This document shows positions 55,632-64,000 of a stretch of DNA of 64,000 nucleotides, piece after piece. How positions within the stretch are numbered: position 1 is the stretch's first letter; each line of letters starts with the position of its first letter. Source of the DNA: Alcanivorax sp. 24. Its GTDB lineage: Bacteria; Pseudomonadota; Gammaproteobacteria; Pseudomonadales; Alcanivoracaceae. Made by a program: the position numbers and the translations under genes. The notes under the pieces were generated by a model, which was not told where the DNA came from, did not search any database, and worked only from the letters and a program-made list of their open reading frames with translations. Location: NCBI RefSeq assembly GCF_004360225.1, contig NZ_SNUA01000010.1, forward strand, positions 62,001 to 126,000, written 5' to 3'.

Positions 55632-57466
55632 ACTCTCCCCCTGCCAGAGGTAACGCCGCGGCGCCCGCCATGGCCGATCTGAGCGCCGATGGTCGCGCCC
55701 GCTTGTTGGACATTACTCGTGTCAGGCTGTTTTATAGCGCTTCGGTAACGCCATTCGCGGGCATGGCCTTCATCGTCTGGTTTTATCTTCAGGGGCAGGA
55801 TATTTCCTGGTTGCTCGTGGAACTGGCCGCGTACCTGCTGGGCGTCTGGCGGCTGTTCGTTCTGCGCCGGCGTTACCTGGCGGACAGGGCGTCCCTCGAT
55901 AGTGAGACGGTGCTTGAAAAATGGCTGCCGATCGTCAAGCGCATCGCCGTTCTGCATGGTTTTGGACTGGCCCTGGTCGTGTTTCTGACGGCGGGCAAGG
56001 TGACGTTCGAGTTTGCCGCCGTGCTGCACATTACCTACGCGGGTACCATCGCCGCCAACGCAACACATCAGACCCCGGTGTGGGGTGTGTTTCTGCGCTT
56101 TTTCCTGTGTTGCTGGGGGCCGGTGGTTTTAATGATGCCCTGGACGGTTCCCGAGCATTGGCATTTCGTGTTGCTGATGGGGGTATTGTTCGGCGTTGCC
56201 ATGTATCGCCATGGCATTACCTCCCACCGCTTCTTTGTGCAGCAAATGAAACTGGAAGAGGACAGTGCTGCTTTGGCTAAACGTTTCCGTGCCGCCAAGG
56301 AAGAAGCGGAGCAGGCCCTGCAGGACAAGAACCGGTTTCTGACCACCGCCAGTCATGATCTGCGCCAACCGGTGCATGCCATGGGTTTTTTGATTCAGGC
56401 CATCGCCCACCGTAATCGTGATGAAACGCTGAATGGCCCGTTGCGGGATTTGCAGCAGAGCGTGCGTTCGGTGGACCTGATGTTCAACTCGTTGCTGGAT
56501 CTTTCCAAGATGGAAGCCGGTGCGGTGATCGCGCAGCGCACCCCGGTGCTGTTGGACGCGATCATCGAGGATGTGGCGACTATGTTTCGCGAGGAAGCCA
56601 ACAGTCGTGGTCTGGATTTGCGTATCCGTATCGCCCGGCGGGAGGCGGTGGTTCTGGGGGACGCCAGCCTGATTCGCCGTTGCTTGATCAACCTCACTCA
56701 CAATGCTCTGCGGTATACCCCCCATGGCGGTGTCCTGCTGTCGGTACGCCGCCGTCGGGGAAGCTGGCTGCTGGAAGTCTGGGATACCGGAATCGGAGTG
56801 GCGCTGGAAGAACAGAAAAATATTTATACTCCGTTTTACCGCAATGCTTATTCCTGGGGGATCGACAGTGCCGGCCATGGCCTCGGGCTGGCGATGGTGG
56901 CTCGCAGCGCCAAGATCATGGAGGCCGGCTATGGTCTGGACTCGGTGGAAGGGCGTGGCTCCCGGTTCTGGTTATCATTGCCGGCCATGAAACACTTGAA
57001 AACCGGTCACACAGGCTCGAATAACGCCACGACTATGTCGTTGACCCGGCTGGTGCCGCTGAGTGGGAGCTGTCTGGTCATCGATGATGATCCTCTGGTG
57101 GCCAAGGCCTGGCAAAGTTTGATGGAAGCCTGGGGAGTGGAGGTCCATTGCGCCGCTTCCGGTGCCGAGGCATTTGAGGTGTTACGGGGAGGGTTTCAGC
57201 CTCAGGCGATTCTTTGCGACCAAAGGCTGCGCTCCGGGGAGAGTGGCTTTGAAGTCTTCCAGGCGCTGTTGGAGGCGTGCCCGGAGTCCGGTGGTGCGAT
57301 GGTCAGCGGTGAATTTCATTCCCCTGTACTGGAGCAGGCGGAACGGGACGGTTATCTGGTGTTGCGTAAACCTTTGCAGCCGCCACAACTGCACGCGGTA
57401 TTGTCACAATGGCTGGAACCGACGGAGGCGGCCGCCGAAAGTGATCGCTCCGGGTCAGCCGGATAG
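55628..57466 (+). CDS. Hybrid sensor histidine kinase with C-terminal receiver
   Basis: 612 residues. The first 210 residues have five to six hydrophobic segments (FYSASVTPFAGMAFIVWFYL and following), an integral membrane sensor with no large periplasmic domain. A coiled coil leads to the HisKA site TTASH243DLRQPVHAMGF, then HATPase blocks (LTHNALRYTPHGG, WDTGIGV, GHGLGLAMV). The C-terminal receiver (from about 480) has IDDDP, phosphoacceptor D531 in ILCDQRLRSGESG, and lysine in LRKPLQP. The architecture resembles kinases annotated as ATP-binding hybrid kinases paired with NarL regulators in gammaproteobacteria. It is coupled to the regulator by overlap. The signal is unknown; the missing periplasmic domain favours sensing of the membrane state. 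Confidence 0.93.
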   Translation: MNSPPARGNAAAPAMADLSADGRARLLDITRVRLFYSASVTPFAGMAFIVWFYLQGQDISWLLVELAAYLLGVWRLFVLRRRYLADRASLDSETVLEKWLPIVKRIAVLHGFGLALVVFLTAGKVTFEFAAVLHITYAGTIAANATHQTPVWGVFLRFFLCCWGPVVLMMPWTVPEHWHFVLLMGVLFGVAMYRHGITSHRFFVQQMKLEEDSAALAKRFRAAKEEAEQALQDKNRFLTTASHDLRQPVHAMGFLIQAIAHRNRDETLNGPLRDLQQSVRSVDLMFNSLLDLSKMEAGAVIAQRTPVLLDAIIEDVATMFREEANSRGLDLRIRIARREAVVLGDASLIRRCLINLTHNALRYTPHGGVLLSVRRRRGSWLLEVWDTGIGVALEEQKNIYTPFYRNAYSWGIDSAGHGLGLAMVARSAKIMEAGYGLDSVEGRGSRFWLSLPAMKHLKTGHTGSNNATTMSLTRLVPLSGSCLVIDDDPLVAKAWQSLMEAWGVEVHCAASGAEAFEVLRGGFQPQAILCDQRLRSGESGFEVFQALLEACPESGGAMVSGEFHSPVLEQAERDGYLVLRKPLQPPQLHAVLSQWLEPTEAAAESDRSGSAG

Positions 57467-58219
57467 AGCCACCACACGATGATTGAGCCGGGTGATTTGC
57501 CGTGCCATGTCGGTCATCAGCCTTTGAATCAGAGTGGGATGAGCCCGGATCAGCTGATGGAACTGGCTGCCGGGCACCCGCACCGCGGAACAGCGTGTCC
57601 GCGCCCTCACCGTGGCGCTGCGTGGGGCGCCGGTTAGCACGGCAATGGCGCCCAGCACCTCACCCTCGCCGACCTGGCCGACGGCCACCTCATCCACCAG
57701 TACATCCGCTTCGCCTTCGAATAAATGATAGACATCGGTTGCGTATTCTCCCTGACGGATCAGTATTTCACCGGGCTGAAAGTAGACAAAGGCGGAGTGA
57801 GCGTGATGATCCTCGCCGGCCCTGGCCGCCAGCATGTGCAACAGCAAGCGCTCCCTCTGGTTCCGCAGGTGCTCCCATAGAGCAGTGAGATGAGGCTCTT
57901 TTCGCACTCTCTGAAGCACAATTTTCCACGGATAGGCGGCCAGCAGCACGGCGCTATCCGCCTTGTAGCTCAGTTCCGTATACTGTGGCAGTACATCCCC
58001 TTCATCACACAGAAACAGGGGGCTTTCGCCGTGACGGGCCACCACCATGCCGCCCCGTACCACGTGCAGACAGTCTTCGTGGAGCGGTAGCCTGTCCGCC
58101 GGCGGCTGTGGGCGAGAGATGGCCAGGTCCGCCAGAGCCACGGTCAGTTCACTGCCCAGTCGCTTGTAGTCCCGTGCCAGCGCGGCAAAGCCGGGGAGAG
58201 GGTCGCCAAGTGTCATCAT
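57455..58219 (-). CDS. Cyclic-nucleotide-binding-domain protein without HTH, degenerate site
   Basis: 254 residues if started at ATG 58219 (ATG 58303 is in frame but gives an unlikely leader). The C-terminal half has a cNMP fold: FQPGEILIRQGEYATDVYHLFEGEADVLVDEVAVGQVGEGEVLGAIAVLTGAPRSATVRA. In the phosphate-binding cassette the expected Glu of GE is Ala (VLGAIAV), while the RSA arginine is kept, so canonical cAMP binding is doubtful. No helix-turn-helix follows (the end is TRLNHRVVALSG). The N-terminal half looks like a second, more divergent copy. It is convergent with the hybrid kinase gene, overlapping it by 12 bp. A regulatory role through protein contact is a guess. Confidence 0.78.
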   Translation of the reverse strand: MMTLGDPLPGFAALARDYKRLGSELTVALADLAISRPQPPADRLPLHEDCLHVVRGGMVVARHGESPLFLCDEGDVLPQYTELSYKADSAVLLAAYPWKIVLQRVRKEPHLTALWEHLRNQRERLLLHMLAARAGEDHHAHSAFVYFQPGEILIRQGEYATDVYHLFEGEADVLVDEVAVGQVGEGEVLGAIAVLTGAPRSATVRARTRCSAVRVPGSQFHQLIRAHPTLIQRLMTDMARQITRLNHRVVALSG

Positions 58220-58382
58220 GGTGTTTTGTCGTCCGCGGTAGCCGAAAAGTAAGGTGGCGTTGACCAAGCAGGGGTCGTGCCATTCCCGGGCGTCTTTAAT
58301 CATCGCCTCTGGGCGCTATGGATAGACGTGAACACAGGCACAATACTGTGCAAAGTGACAAAAAAAGTCAGGGAGGAGTACC

Positions 58383-58655
58383 GTGGGATACGGGATCCGC
58401 ATGATGACCGTGGTGTTACTGGCCATCCTGGGCCTGCTGGGGCTGGGGTTGGTTGTAGTGGGGATGGCGACAATGGACGATTGCCCGTCCCGTTCCGATT
58501 GTCTGGCCTGGCGGATGCTGGGCGTTATCATCTGGTTGCCCACGTCACTGGCGTTGCTGGTCACCGCGCTGTGGCTTTGGCGCTGGCCCTCCTGGTGGGC
58601 GCTGACGCCACTGCTGTTGCCGTTGTTGCTGATGGTTTTCTTCGTGGCGGGCTGA
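58383..58655 (+). CDS. Small membrane protein, three helices
   Basis: 90 residues starting with GTG 58383 after GGAGGAG; ATG 58401 is an alternative. Three hydrophobic stretches (VVLLAILGLLGLGLVVVGM, GVIIWLPTSLALLVTALWLW, ALTPLLLPLLLMVFFVAG) flank a short loop with two cysteines (DDCPSRSDCLAW), which could form a periplasmic disulfide. No family recognised. A YrhK-domain gene follows after 41 bp in the same direction. Confidence 0.7.
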   Translation: MGYGIRMMTVVLLAILGLLGLGLVVVGMATMDDCPSRSDCLAWRMLGVIIWLPTSLALLVTALWLWRWPSWWALTPLLLPLLLMVFFVAG

Positions 58656-58696
58656 CCCTCAGCGGCGCGGCCAAACATCTTGGGCATGAGGAACTG

Positions 58697-58915
58697 GTGA
58701 GCCGCCGTCGTTATGAAACGCTCAGTATCGCCAACGACTGCCTTATCGCTATCTGGTTTCTACTGGGCAGTATCTTCTTTCTGTATCCCAGCATGGAAAC
58801 ACCGGCGGCCTGGTTGTCCTTGGTAGGCAGTTTCCAGTTCCTGATCCGGCCCACGATCCGCCTGTGCGGCCATATGCATCTGCAACGTTTGCCCGGCAAT
58901 CAGTGGGAAGAATGA
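58697..58915 (+). CDS. YrhK-domain small membrane protein
   Basis: 72 residues with GTG start at 58697, preceded by GAGGA at 58688-58692. The sequence SRRRYETLSIANDCLIAIWFLLGSIFFLYPSMETPAAWLSLVGSFQFLIRPTIRL matches the YrhK domain: a charged start, two membrane helices and a conserved FL-RP-IRL end. YrhK proteins have no known function. Upstream codons of the same frame only read through the neighbouring gene in another frame, so the short form is chosen. Confidence 0.72.
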   Translation: MSRRRYETLSIANDCLIAIWFLLGSIFFLYPSMETPAAWLSLVGSFQFLIRPTIRLCGHMHLQRLPGNQWEE

Positions 58916-59136
58916 GGTGGTGAGGTGTCGCGGGCCGGTGGGTAAAGAGAGAACCCGGAGGCAATAGTTTGTAACCTCATATTGTGCGGTCTTGGCATGG
59001 TCGTGGTTTTGTAGAATCGTCGGCAGAGGCTCTCCCGGGGACTGTGGGCGTGATGCCGTGTGGCCCGGCGGAAAGCGCCCTGGTCCAGTACGATGGAGCT
59101 GACGGATGGAACAGAAAACCAGGGAGCAGGGATGTG

Positions 59137-59490
59137 ATGGTGAAAACAGCACTTCTTTTCTCGGTAATCGCGCTTCTGAGTTCGCCTGTTCAGGCCACCA
59201 GACCGCCTCCCGGGGGCGGCGCGTGGCCAGTGTGTGATCGGCTGGAAATGAGTTTCTTTATTGTGGCCTCGCTACGTTATGAGGAAGATCGGTCGCTGGA
59301 ATGGGTGTTGAAGGAACTCGACAAGGAAAATACGGAGTTGCCGGAGGAGCGCGGGCTGTTCGAGAAGATGGTCCGCCGGGTTTACGAACTGCCCGCCAAT
59401 CCTGAATATCTGACCGGTGAGGGCGAGGATGTGACGGCGGAGGCTTTGGTCGGTGACATCCTCGACGAATGCGGACAAAAATTCCCGTAG
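59137..59490 (+). CDS. Small exported protein of unknown function
   Basis: 117 residues from ATG 59137 (AGGG upstream; a GTG at 59134 is adjacent). A signal peptide (VKTALLFSVIALLSSPVQA) precedes a soluble acidic region, RYEEDRSLEWVLKELDKENTELPEERGLFEKMVRRVYELPANPEYL, with two cysteines (VCDRLEMSFF near the N-terminus, DECGQKFP at the end) that could pair. It stands 66 bp before the DUF2339 gene in the same direction. I recognise no family. Confidence 0.7.
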   Translation: MVKTALLFSVIALLSSPVQATRPPPGGGAWPVCDRLEMSFFIVASLRYEEDRSLEWVLKELDKENTELPEERGLFEKMVRRVYELPANPEYLTGEGEDVTAEALVGDILDECGQKFP

Positions 59491-59556
59491 TGCCCCGGAG
59501 GTGGGGTCTAAGGGCTGAAGCTCGTAAACGGAATGACCACAAAGGATGAGGATGCC

Positions 59557-62310
59557 ATGAGCCTGAACCCCGTACCCCGCTGGCCGCTTGCTTCGATGGT
59601 GCTCATGGCACTGGCCGGAGCGCTGGCGGGTGGCGCCGTGATGGCCTTCGTGGCGATGTTACTGGGGGCCTTGAGTGGCTCCTGGATAGCGGTGGGTATT
59701 CTGTTGGCGGTATTGGGGACACTGGGAGCTCTGACCGGATTCGCCATTGTTCTTTTAGTGCTGATCCGGGACCGGGTGACGGCCAGCGAACAACGAATCC
59801 GGGCATTGCTGGCGTCCGTGGAGCAAGGATCGCCGCCCGCAGAGTCCATGGCCGAGGACAGCGCTCCGCCCCTCTCGCGACCCGCCCCTCCGCCACCAGC
59901 GCAGGTGCGGACGTCTGGTGCCACCGCCGACCCGCCTCACAGGGTAGCGGCGCCTGAGCAGGCGATTACGCCGCCGCCCCGGGCTCCGGCCGCGCCCTCG
60001 CCATTTTTCCGCTTCTTGCGACGCGCCAGGGCCTGGCTGAAAGGAGGCAACACCATCGCCCGTGTTGGTGTTCTGGTGCTGTTCATTGGTGCCGCGCTGC
60101 TGGCCAAATACGCCGCGGAAAGCGGGCTGTTTCCCCTGGAAGTGCGGCTGGCCGCGGTGGGGCTGCTCGGAATCGGCTTGCTGGGATTGGGCTGGTGGCT
60201 GCGCGAGCGGCACCTTGGTTACGCATTGAGCCTGCAAGGCGGCGGCGTGGCCATACTGTATCTGACCCTGTACGCCGCTTTCCGCCTGTTCGGACTGCTG
60301 CCCGCCGGTCTGGCCTTCATGTTGATGGTGGTGGTGGCGCTGGCCGCGGCGGTATTGGCGGTGGCGCAGAACGCTTTGGTGTTGGCGGTGATCGGGTTCG
60401 CCGGCGGTTTCGTGGCGCCGCTACTGACATCCAGCGGTGGGGGCAGCCACATTGCTTTGTTCAGCTACTACACGGTTCTCAACCTGGGGGTGTTCGCGGT
60501 GGCCTGGTTCCGTGCCTGGCGGCCGCTCAATCTTGTGGGCTTTCTGTTTACTTTCGGCGTCAGTGCGCTATGGCGCGGAGGCGGCTATTCGCCGGCTGAT
60601 CTGGTCAGCACCGACGGCTTTCTGATCCTGTTCTTCCTGATGTACGTGGCGGTGGCGCTGTTGTTCGCCCGGCGTCAGAACACCAGGCGAATGGATTATG
60701 TGTCCGGTACCCTGGTATTCGGTTTGCCGGTGGTGGTGTTTACACTGCATGGCTCGCTGGTGGCGGATATTGAATACGGGCTGGCCTGGAGCGCGCTGGC
60801 GTTCGCCGTTTTCTATCTGGCGCTGGCGTTGCTTCTGTTCCGTCTGAAGGGGCAGACCTGGCGTTTGTTGGCGGAGGCGTTTGCCGCCCTGGGGGTTATT
60901 TTTGCGAGCTTGACGGTACCCCTGGCCTTGTCCGGAGGCGCCACGGCCGCGATCTGGGCCGTGGAAGGGGCCGGGCTGTTGTGGTTGGGCGCTCGCCAGA
61001 GCCGGCGTCTGGCCCGTGCCTTCGGCGTGCTGCTACAAGTGCTGGCGGCGGGGCAATTGCTTCACGCCATGCCGGACTACCTCACTCCCACCATACCGGT
61101 CTTCAATAGTTTGTTCATGGCAGCGTTCGGATTGGCCGTGGCCGGTTATTCGAGCGGCTTGTTTTTATTCCGCCTGGGGCAGGCACGGGCCTCCTACGAG
61201 CGGGGCGCTGCCCAGGTGATGCTGGCCTGGGCCATATTCTGGGCGCTGTTCGCCGGTTTCGCCGATACCGGCGAATACGCTCCCGCCCATGGCGAGGCGG
61301 GTTGGCTGCTGTTGGTGCCGACCCTGATCATCATGCTGTTGGCGGTGCTGGGAAAGCGGCTGCGCTGGAACGCGAGCTATCTGGTCGCGCCCTTGCTGGG
61401 GGCGGTTTTTGTCGCCATCGCCAGCGGGTCGTTGCTGGCATTCCCTCACCCGCTGGATCGGGGCGCCTGGTGGGGATGGCCGGTTCTGTGGCTGACGTTC
61501 CACGGAACCCTGTGGTGGCGTGATCGTGAGGATGACGTGTTGCTTCCAGGTCTGACGCCCTGGTTGCATGCGCTGGGTATGTGGGCTCTGGCCCTGGTGC
61601 TGATGCCGGAGCTTGCCTGGCGTATTGACGGGGCGCTTGATGGCGTCTGGCCGGTGCTCGGTTGGGGATTGGTCCCGGCGGCGTTGTTGGTGCTGGCGGC
61701 TCGCGCACCGGAATACTGGCCCTGGCGAGGACATGCGCGGGCCTATCGTTGGCAAGGAGGCGTGCCGCTGGGGGTGGTGGCGGCGTGTTGGCTGGTCTGG
61801 GTCAACCTTGCCAGTGATGGAAACGCTGCTCCGCTGCCTTATTGGCCTCTGCTCAATCCGCTGGATATCAGCGTGGCCCTGGTCATGTTGTGCGGCATCG
61901 GCTGGTGGTGGGCCACGGCGGAGCGGTATCGGCTCCGTGGTGTTCCGGTGCTGGTGGCGTTGACTTTCCTGTGGTTGAGTGCCGCTCTGGTACGCGCTTT
62001 GCACCACGAGCTGGGGACGCCGTTGGACGCTGCCGGGATGGTGCAATCGACTACCGTGCAGATGGCGCTGTCCCTGTTCTGGGCCTTGCTGGGGCTGGCC
62101 GCCATGATCTCCGCTACCCGTCGTGGCTGGCGCTCCGTCTGGATTCTTGGCGTGGCGTTGCTGGGGGTTGTGGTGGTGAAACTGTTTCTCATCGATATGG
62201 CGGGCACGGAAACCCTGGCCCGTATCGTGTCCTTCCTGGGCGTGGGATTGATACTGCTGGTGGTGGGCTATTTTTCGCCGTTGCCACCTCGAGCAAAGGA
62301 GTCTGCCTGA
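59557..62310 (+). CDS. DUF2339 family polytopic membrane protein
   Basis: 917 residues from ATG 59557 (GAGGATGCC upstream; ATG 59533 is in frame). After two N-terminal membrane helices comes a coiled segment (VTASEQRIRALLASVEQG), a Pro-rich cytoplasmic linker (about residues 100-150), then roughly two dozen membrane helices. The block GNTIARVGVLVLFIGAALLAKYAAESGLFPLEVRLAAVGLLGIGLLGLGWWLR is the hallmark of DUF2339. Function is unknown; the family is large and envelope-associated. Its stop overlaps the DUF3999 start by one base (TGATG), the regular partner arrangement in Pseudomonas relatives. Confidence 0.93.
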   Translation: MSLNPVPRWPLASMVLMALAGALAGGAVMAFVAMLLGALSGSWIAVGILLAVLGTLGALTGFAIVLLVLIRDRVTASEQRIRALLASVEQGSPPAESMAEDSAPPLSRPAPPPPAQVRTSGATADPPHRVAAPEQAITPPPRAPAAPSPFFRFLRRARAWLKGGNTIARVGVLVLFIGAALLAKYAAESGLFPLEVRLAAVGLLGIGLLGLGWWLRERHLGYALSLQGGGVAILYLTLYAAFRLFGLLPAGLAFMLMVVVALAAAVLAVAQNALVLAVIGFAGGFVAPLLTSSGGGSHIALFSYYTVLNLGVFAVAWFRAWRPLNLVGFLFTFGVSALWRGGGYSPADLVSTDGFLILFFLMYVAVALLFARRQNTRRMDYVSGTLVFGLPVVVFTLHGSLVADIEYGLAWSALAFAVFYLALALLLFRLKGQTWRLLAEAFAALGVIFASLTVPLALSGGATAAIWAVEGAGLLWLGARQSRRLARAFGVLLQVLAAGQLLHAMPDYLTPTIPVFNSLFMAAFGLAVAGYSSGLFLFRLGQARASYERGAAQVMLAWAIFWALFAGFADTGEYAPAHGEAGWLLLVPTLIIMLLAVLGKRLRWNASYLVAPLLGAVFVAIASGSLLAFPHPLDRGAWWGWPVLWLTFHGTLWWRDREDDVLLPGLTPWLHALGMWALALVLMPELAWRIDGALDGVWPVLGWGLVPAALLVLAARAPEYWPWRGHARAYRWQGGVPLGVVAACWLVWVNLASDGNAAPLPYWPLLNPLDISVALVMLCGIGWWWATAERYRLRGVPVLVALTFLWLSAALVRALHHELGTPLDAAGMVQSTTVQMALSLFWALLGLAAMISATRRGWRSVWILGVALLGVVVVKLFLIDMAGTETLARIVSFLGVGLILLVVGYFSPLPPRAKESA

Positions 62311-63695
62311 TGCGTGCATGGAATCCTGTATGGAAGCTTGTGTGGAGTCCTGCTTGGAGAGCGGCCTGTTTTATCATGGCCTTGGGATTCAGTCTCGGGT
62401 CCGGCGCGGCACCGGTGCCGGATGATTTCGCCGAAGGGATTCCCATCGTGCCGGTACGCGAAGGGCGTGCCTATCAACTGCCGTTGCCGGAGCCGGTGTA
62501 TGGTGTCAGTACCCGCGCCGATTTTGGCGACTTGAGACTGTTCAGCCGCGCCGGTGACGTGGTGCAACATGCGTTCTGCCACCCTCGGGATCAGCATCAG
62601 GAGAATACGGTGTCCCATCCGGTGGTGCTGCATGGCCTGCCTCCGGGGCGTCGGCCCGATGAGCAGCTTGGCGGGCAGTTGGCCATCGATACCGCGGACG
62701 GCCTCAGCATGCGCTGGCAACGATCGGATCCGAACCAGGACATACCCGCCTCCGGCGCTTTCGAGTACATAGTGGATGCGCGCGAGGTGGAGCAACCGTT
62801 GAGCGGCATCCGGCTGGACTGGCAATGGCGCTCTCCGGAAGGGCGGGAAGAATTGCCAATACGGATCGCCGCCAGCGAGGATCTGGATCAATGGCATACA
62901 GTGGTGACGCGCACCACGCTATTACGGCTGGATGGCGAAAAGCTGGAAACCGCCGCCGTCGCCTTGCCGGAACAGCGTTATCGTTTCTTGCGCCTGATTC
63001 CCGAGGATGAACGCGCCAGGGACTGGTTGCGGCAGGCGCGAGTGTTGACCACACATACCGAAGTGGATGCGGTGCCGTTGATATGGAGCGAAGTGGAGCG
63101 GACAGGCTCAGGGGAAGGACCGCTTGAAAGCGTGTTCCGTAGCGCCCGTCCGGCGTTTGCCCGACAGTGGCGTCTGACTTTGCCGGGGCCGAACCGGGTT
63201 CTCAGCGTCCGCCTCAGTTCCCGTGCCGATGACACCGCCGCCTGGCGCGAGCGCTATCTGGGCTCCGTTGCTTCCGCTGCCGGCAGCGGTGAAATCGAAG
63301 CGCGGAACATGACACCGACCACGGACCCGTTATGGCGGGTGCAAGTGTTGTCCGGAGGTGAGTCGTTGGCGGGAGAGCCGGTATCGTTGCACCTGGGGTA
63401 CCCGCCGCTACAACTGGGCTTCCTGGCCCAGGGTGAAGGGCCTTTCCTGCTCGCCTACGGCAGCCGCCGGGTGCCTCCCGCTCAGGTGTTGGACTGTGAC
63501 GCGCTGGGGGTGGAGCCGGCACCGGCGCGGGCGGAGATGGAGCAGCGGCGAGAACTGGGCGGGAAGGCGGTCTTGCAACCACTGCCGGAACCGATACCCG
63601 CACGGCGTATCGTGTTGTGGGGCGTCCTGATCCTCGGTGCGGTCCTGGTGGTCGTCATGGCGGTGGGTTTGCTGCGCAAATTGGATAACCGTTAA
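62310..63695 (+). CDS. DUF3999 family membrane-anchored protein
   Basis: 461 residues. An N-terminal signal region (ACFIMALGFSLGSGAAPVPDDFA) and a C-terminal single helix (RRIVLWGVLILGAVLVVVMAVGLLRKLDNR) suggest a periplasmic beta-rich body anchored at the inner membrane. Family-like blocks are YQLPLPEPVYGVSTRADFGDLRLFSRAGDVVQHAFC, RYRFLRLIPEDERARDWL and LLAYGSRRVPPAQ. It is coupled to the DUF2339 gene and probably forms one complex with its product. Function unknown. Confidence 0.92.
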   Translation: MRAWNPVWKLVWSPAWRAACFIMALGFSLGSGAAPVPDDFAEGIPIVPVREGRAYQLPLPEPVYGVSTRADFGDLRLFSRAGDVVQHAFCHPRDQHQENTVSHPVVLHGLPPGRRPDEQLGGQLAIDTADGLSMRWQRSDPNQDIPASGAFEYIVDAREVEQPLSGIRLDWQWRSPEGREELPIRIAASEDLDQWHTVVTRTTLLRLDGEKLETAAVALPEQRYRFLRLIPEDERARDWLRQARVLTTHTEVDAVPLIWSEVERTGSGEGPLESVFRSARPAFARQWRLTLPGPNRVLSVRLSSRADDTAAWRERYLGSVASAAGSGEIEARNMTPTTDPLWRVQVLSGGESLAGEPVSLHLGYPPLQLGFLAQGEGPFLLAYGSRRVPPAQVLDCDALGVEPAPARAEMEQRRELGGKAVLQPLPEPIPARRIVLWGVLILGAVLVVVMAVGLLRKLDNR

Positions 63696-63730
63696 CCGCG
63701 ATATCACTTATGCCTCCGGCGCGGCGCGGG

Positions 63731-64000
63731 TCAATTGCTGAAGTGCACGGGACGGGTGCCCCCCCGCGGATTCTTCCAGGAGCCCCGGAGGGTGCCGTTG
63801 TGATCCGGTTCCAGCAGAAAGCGCCCCTGGCCGCCCGGCCCGATCAACTCCAGGGGAGTTGTCAGCTGCCCTTCAAGGGGCAGTAGAGAGCGGTTATCGG
63901 ATATCGAGTAGGCGGCCTGGTCGGCATCGGGGCCCATGCCGATAATCAGGCTGATCATTTCCCCCTGATGAACTCGTCCCCGATAGGCGCCGGGATGAGG
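63731..64000 (-). CDS. C-terminal part of a probable exported protein (5' truncated by window edge)
   Basis: The frame is open to the right edge, so the start lies outside or, less likely, at ATG 63958 (no well-spaced ribosome site). The 89 visible residues end with GAYRGRVHQGEMISLIIGMGPDADQAAYSISDNRSLLPLEGQLTTP, then LLEPDHNGTLRGSWKNPRGGTRPVHFSN. The pattern of short beta strands (AYSISDNRSLLPLEGQL, GSWKNPRGGTRPVHF) resembles small all-beta domains of secreted proteins such as those reading YYYDKYGKPIPLSG. No function can be assigned. It is convergent with the DUF3999 gene. Confidence 0.6.
   Translation of the reverse strand, partial: PHPGAYRGRVHQGEMISLIIGMGPDADQAAYSISDNRSLLPLEGQLTTPLELIGPGGQGRFLLEPDHNGTLRGSWKNPRGGTRPVHFSN

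Noticed and set aside
58277-58690. Longer upstream extension of the YrhK gene
   Set aside because: It only reads the small three-helix membrane protein gene in another frame; the GTG at 58697 has its own GAGGA site.

Overview
The window looks like chromosomal DNA of a GC-rich marine-type gammaproteobacterium. Gene orders hemA-prfA-prmC-moeB, lolB-ispE-tRNA-Gln-prs-rplY-pth-ychF and queA-tgt-yajC-secD-secF are those of the Pseudomonas/Alcanivorax group. The family mix (PACE efflux, DUF2339/DUF3999 pair, isoquinoline-oxidoreductase-type Mo enzyme) fits an Alcanivorax/Alloalcanivorax-like organism. That genus is an inference; no rRNA is present. I found no IS element, prophage or CRISPR array.

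Layout. 1-4135: end of a DUF2149 gene coupled to a very large exported CobN-like chelatase. 4136-10394: a looser, partly AT-richer stretch with an M24 peptidase, two AraC-type regulators, a beta-lactamase-fold hydrolase, a DUF3541 protein and a tRNA-3'-end-like remnant. 10395-16781: tRNA queuosine synthesis (queA, tgt) and Sec translocase accessory genes (yajC, secD, secF). 17081-24804: a compact six-gene minus-strand operon (gabD-like, isopropylmalate-type dehydrogenase, class III aminotransferase, 2-hydroxyacid dehydrogenase, amidase, class I aminotransferase), apparently a catabolic route ending at succinate. 25000-27520: suhB, trmJ, cysE. 27574-36234: transporters and small regulatory pairs (BASS symporter, two EamA exporters, HxlR/CMD, LysR/PACE, a DUF899 protein with a winged-helix regulator and a beta-propeller). 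36524-40907: a periplasmic molybdenum hydroxylase (IorAB type) with its XdhC and MocA-like maturation factors. 41102-53065: two conserved housekeeping arms, read outward from a common divergent region near 49 kb. 53192-64000: a lipoprotein with five internal repeats, a NarL-type regulator coupled to a hybrid histidine kinase, a degenerate cNMP-domain protein, small membrane proteins, and the DUF2339/DUF3999 pair.

The most unusual observations are: (i) the CobN-like protein lacks the His/Glu residues of the chelatase signature although the surrounding fold is kept; (ii) the six-gene catabolic operon has a perfect 15-bp palindrome upstream; (iii) several clean operator-like palindromes lie next to their likely regulators (HxlR, LysR, NarL); (iv) a short repeat family occurs as facing inverted pairs in queA-tgt and prs-rplY; (v) tandem structured repeats follow a terminator before the RDD gene. 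I see no certain new defence or mobile system.
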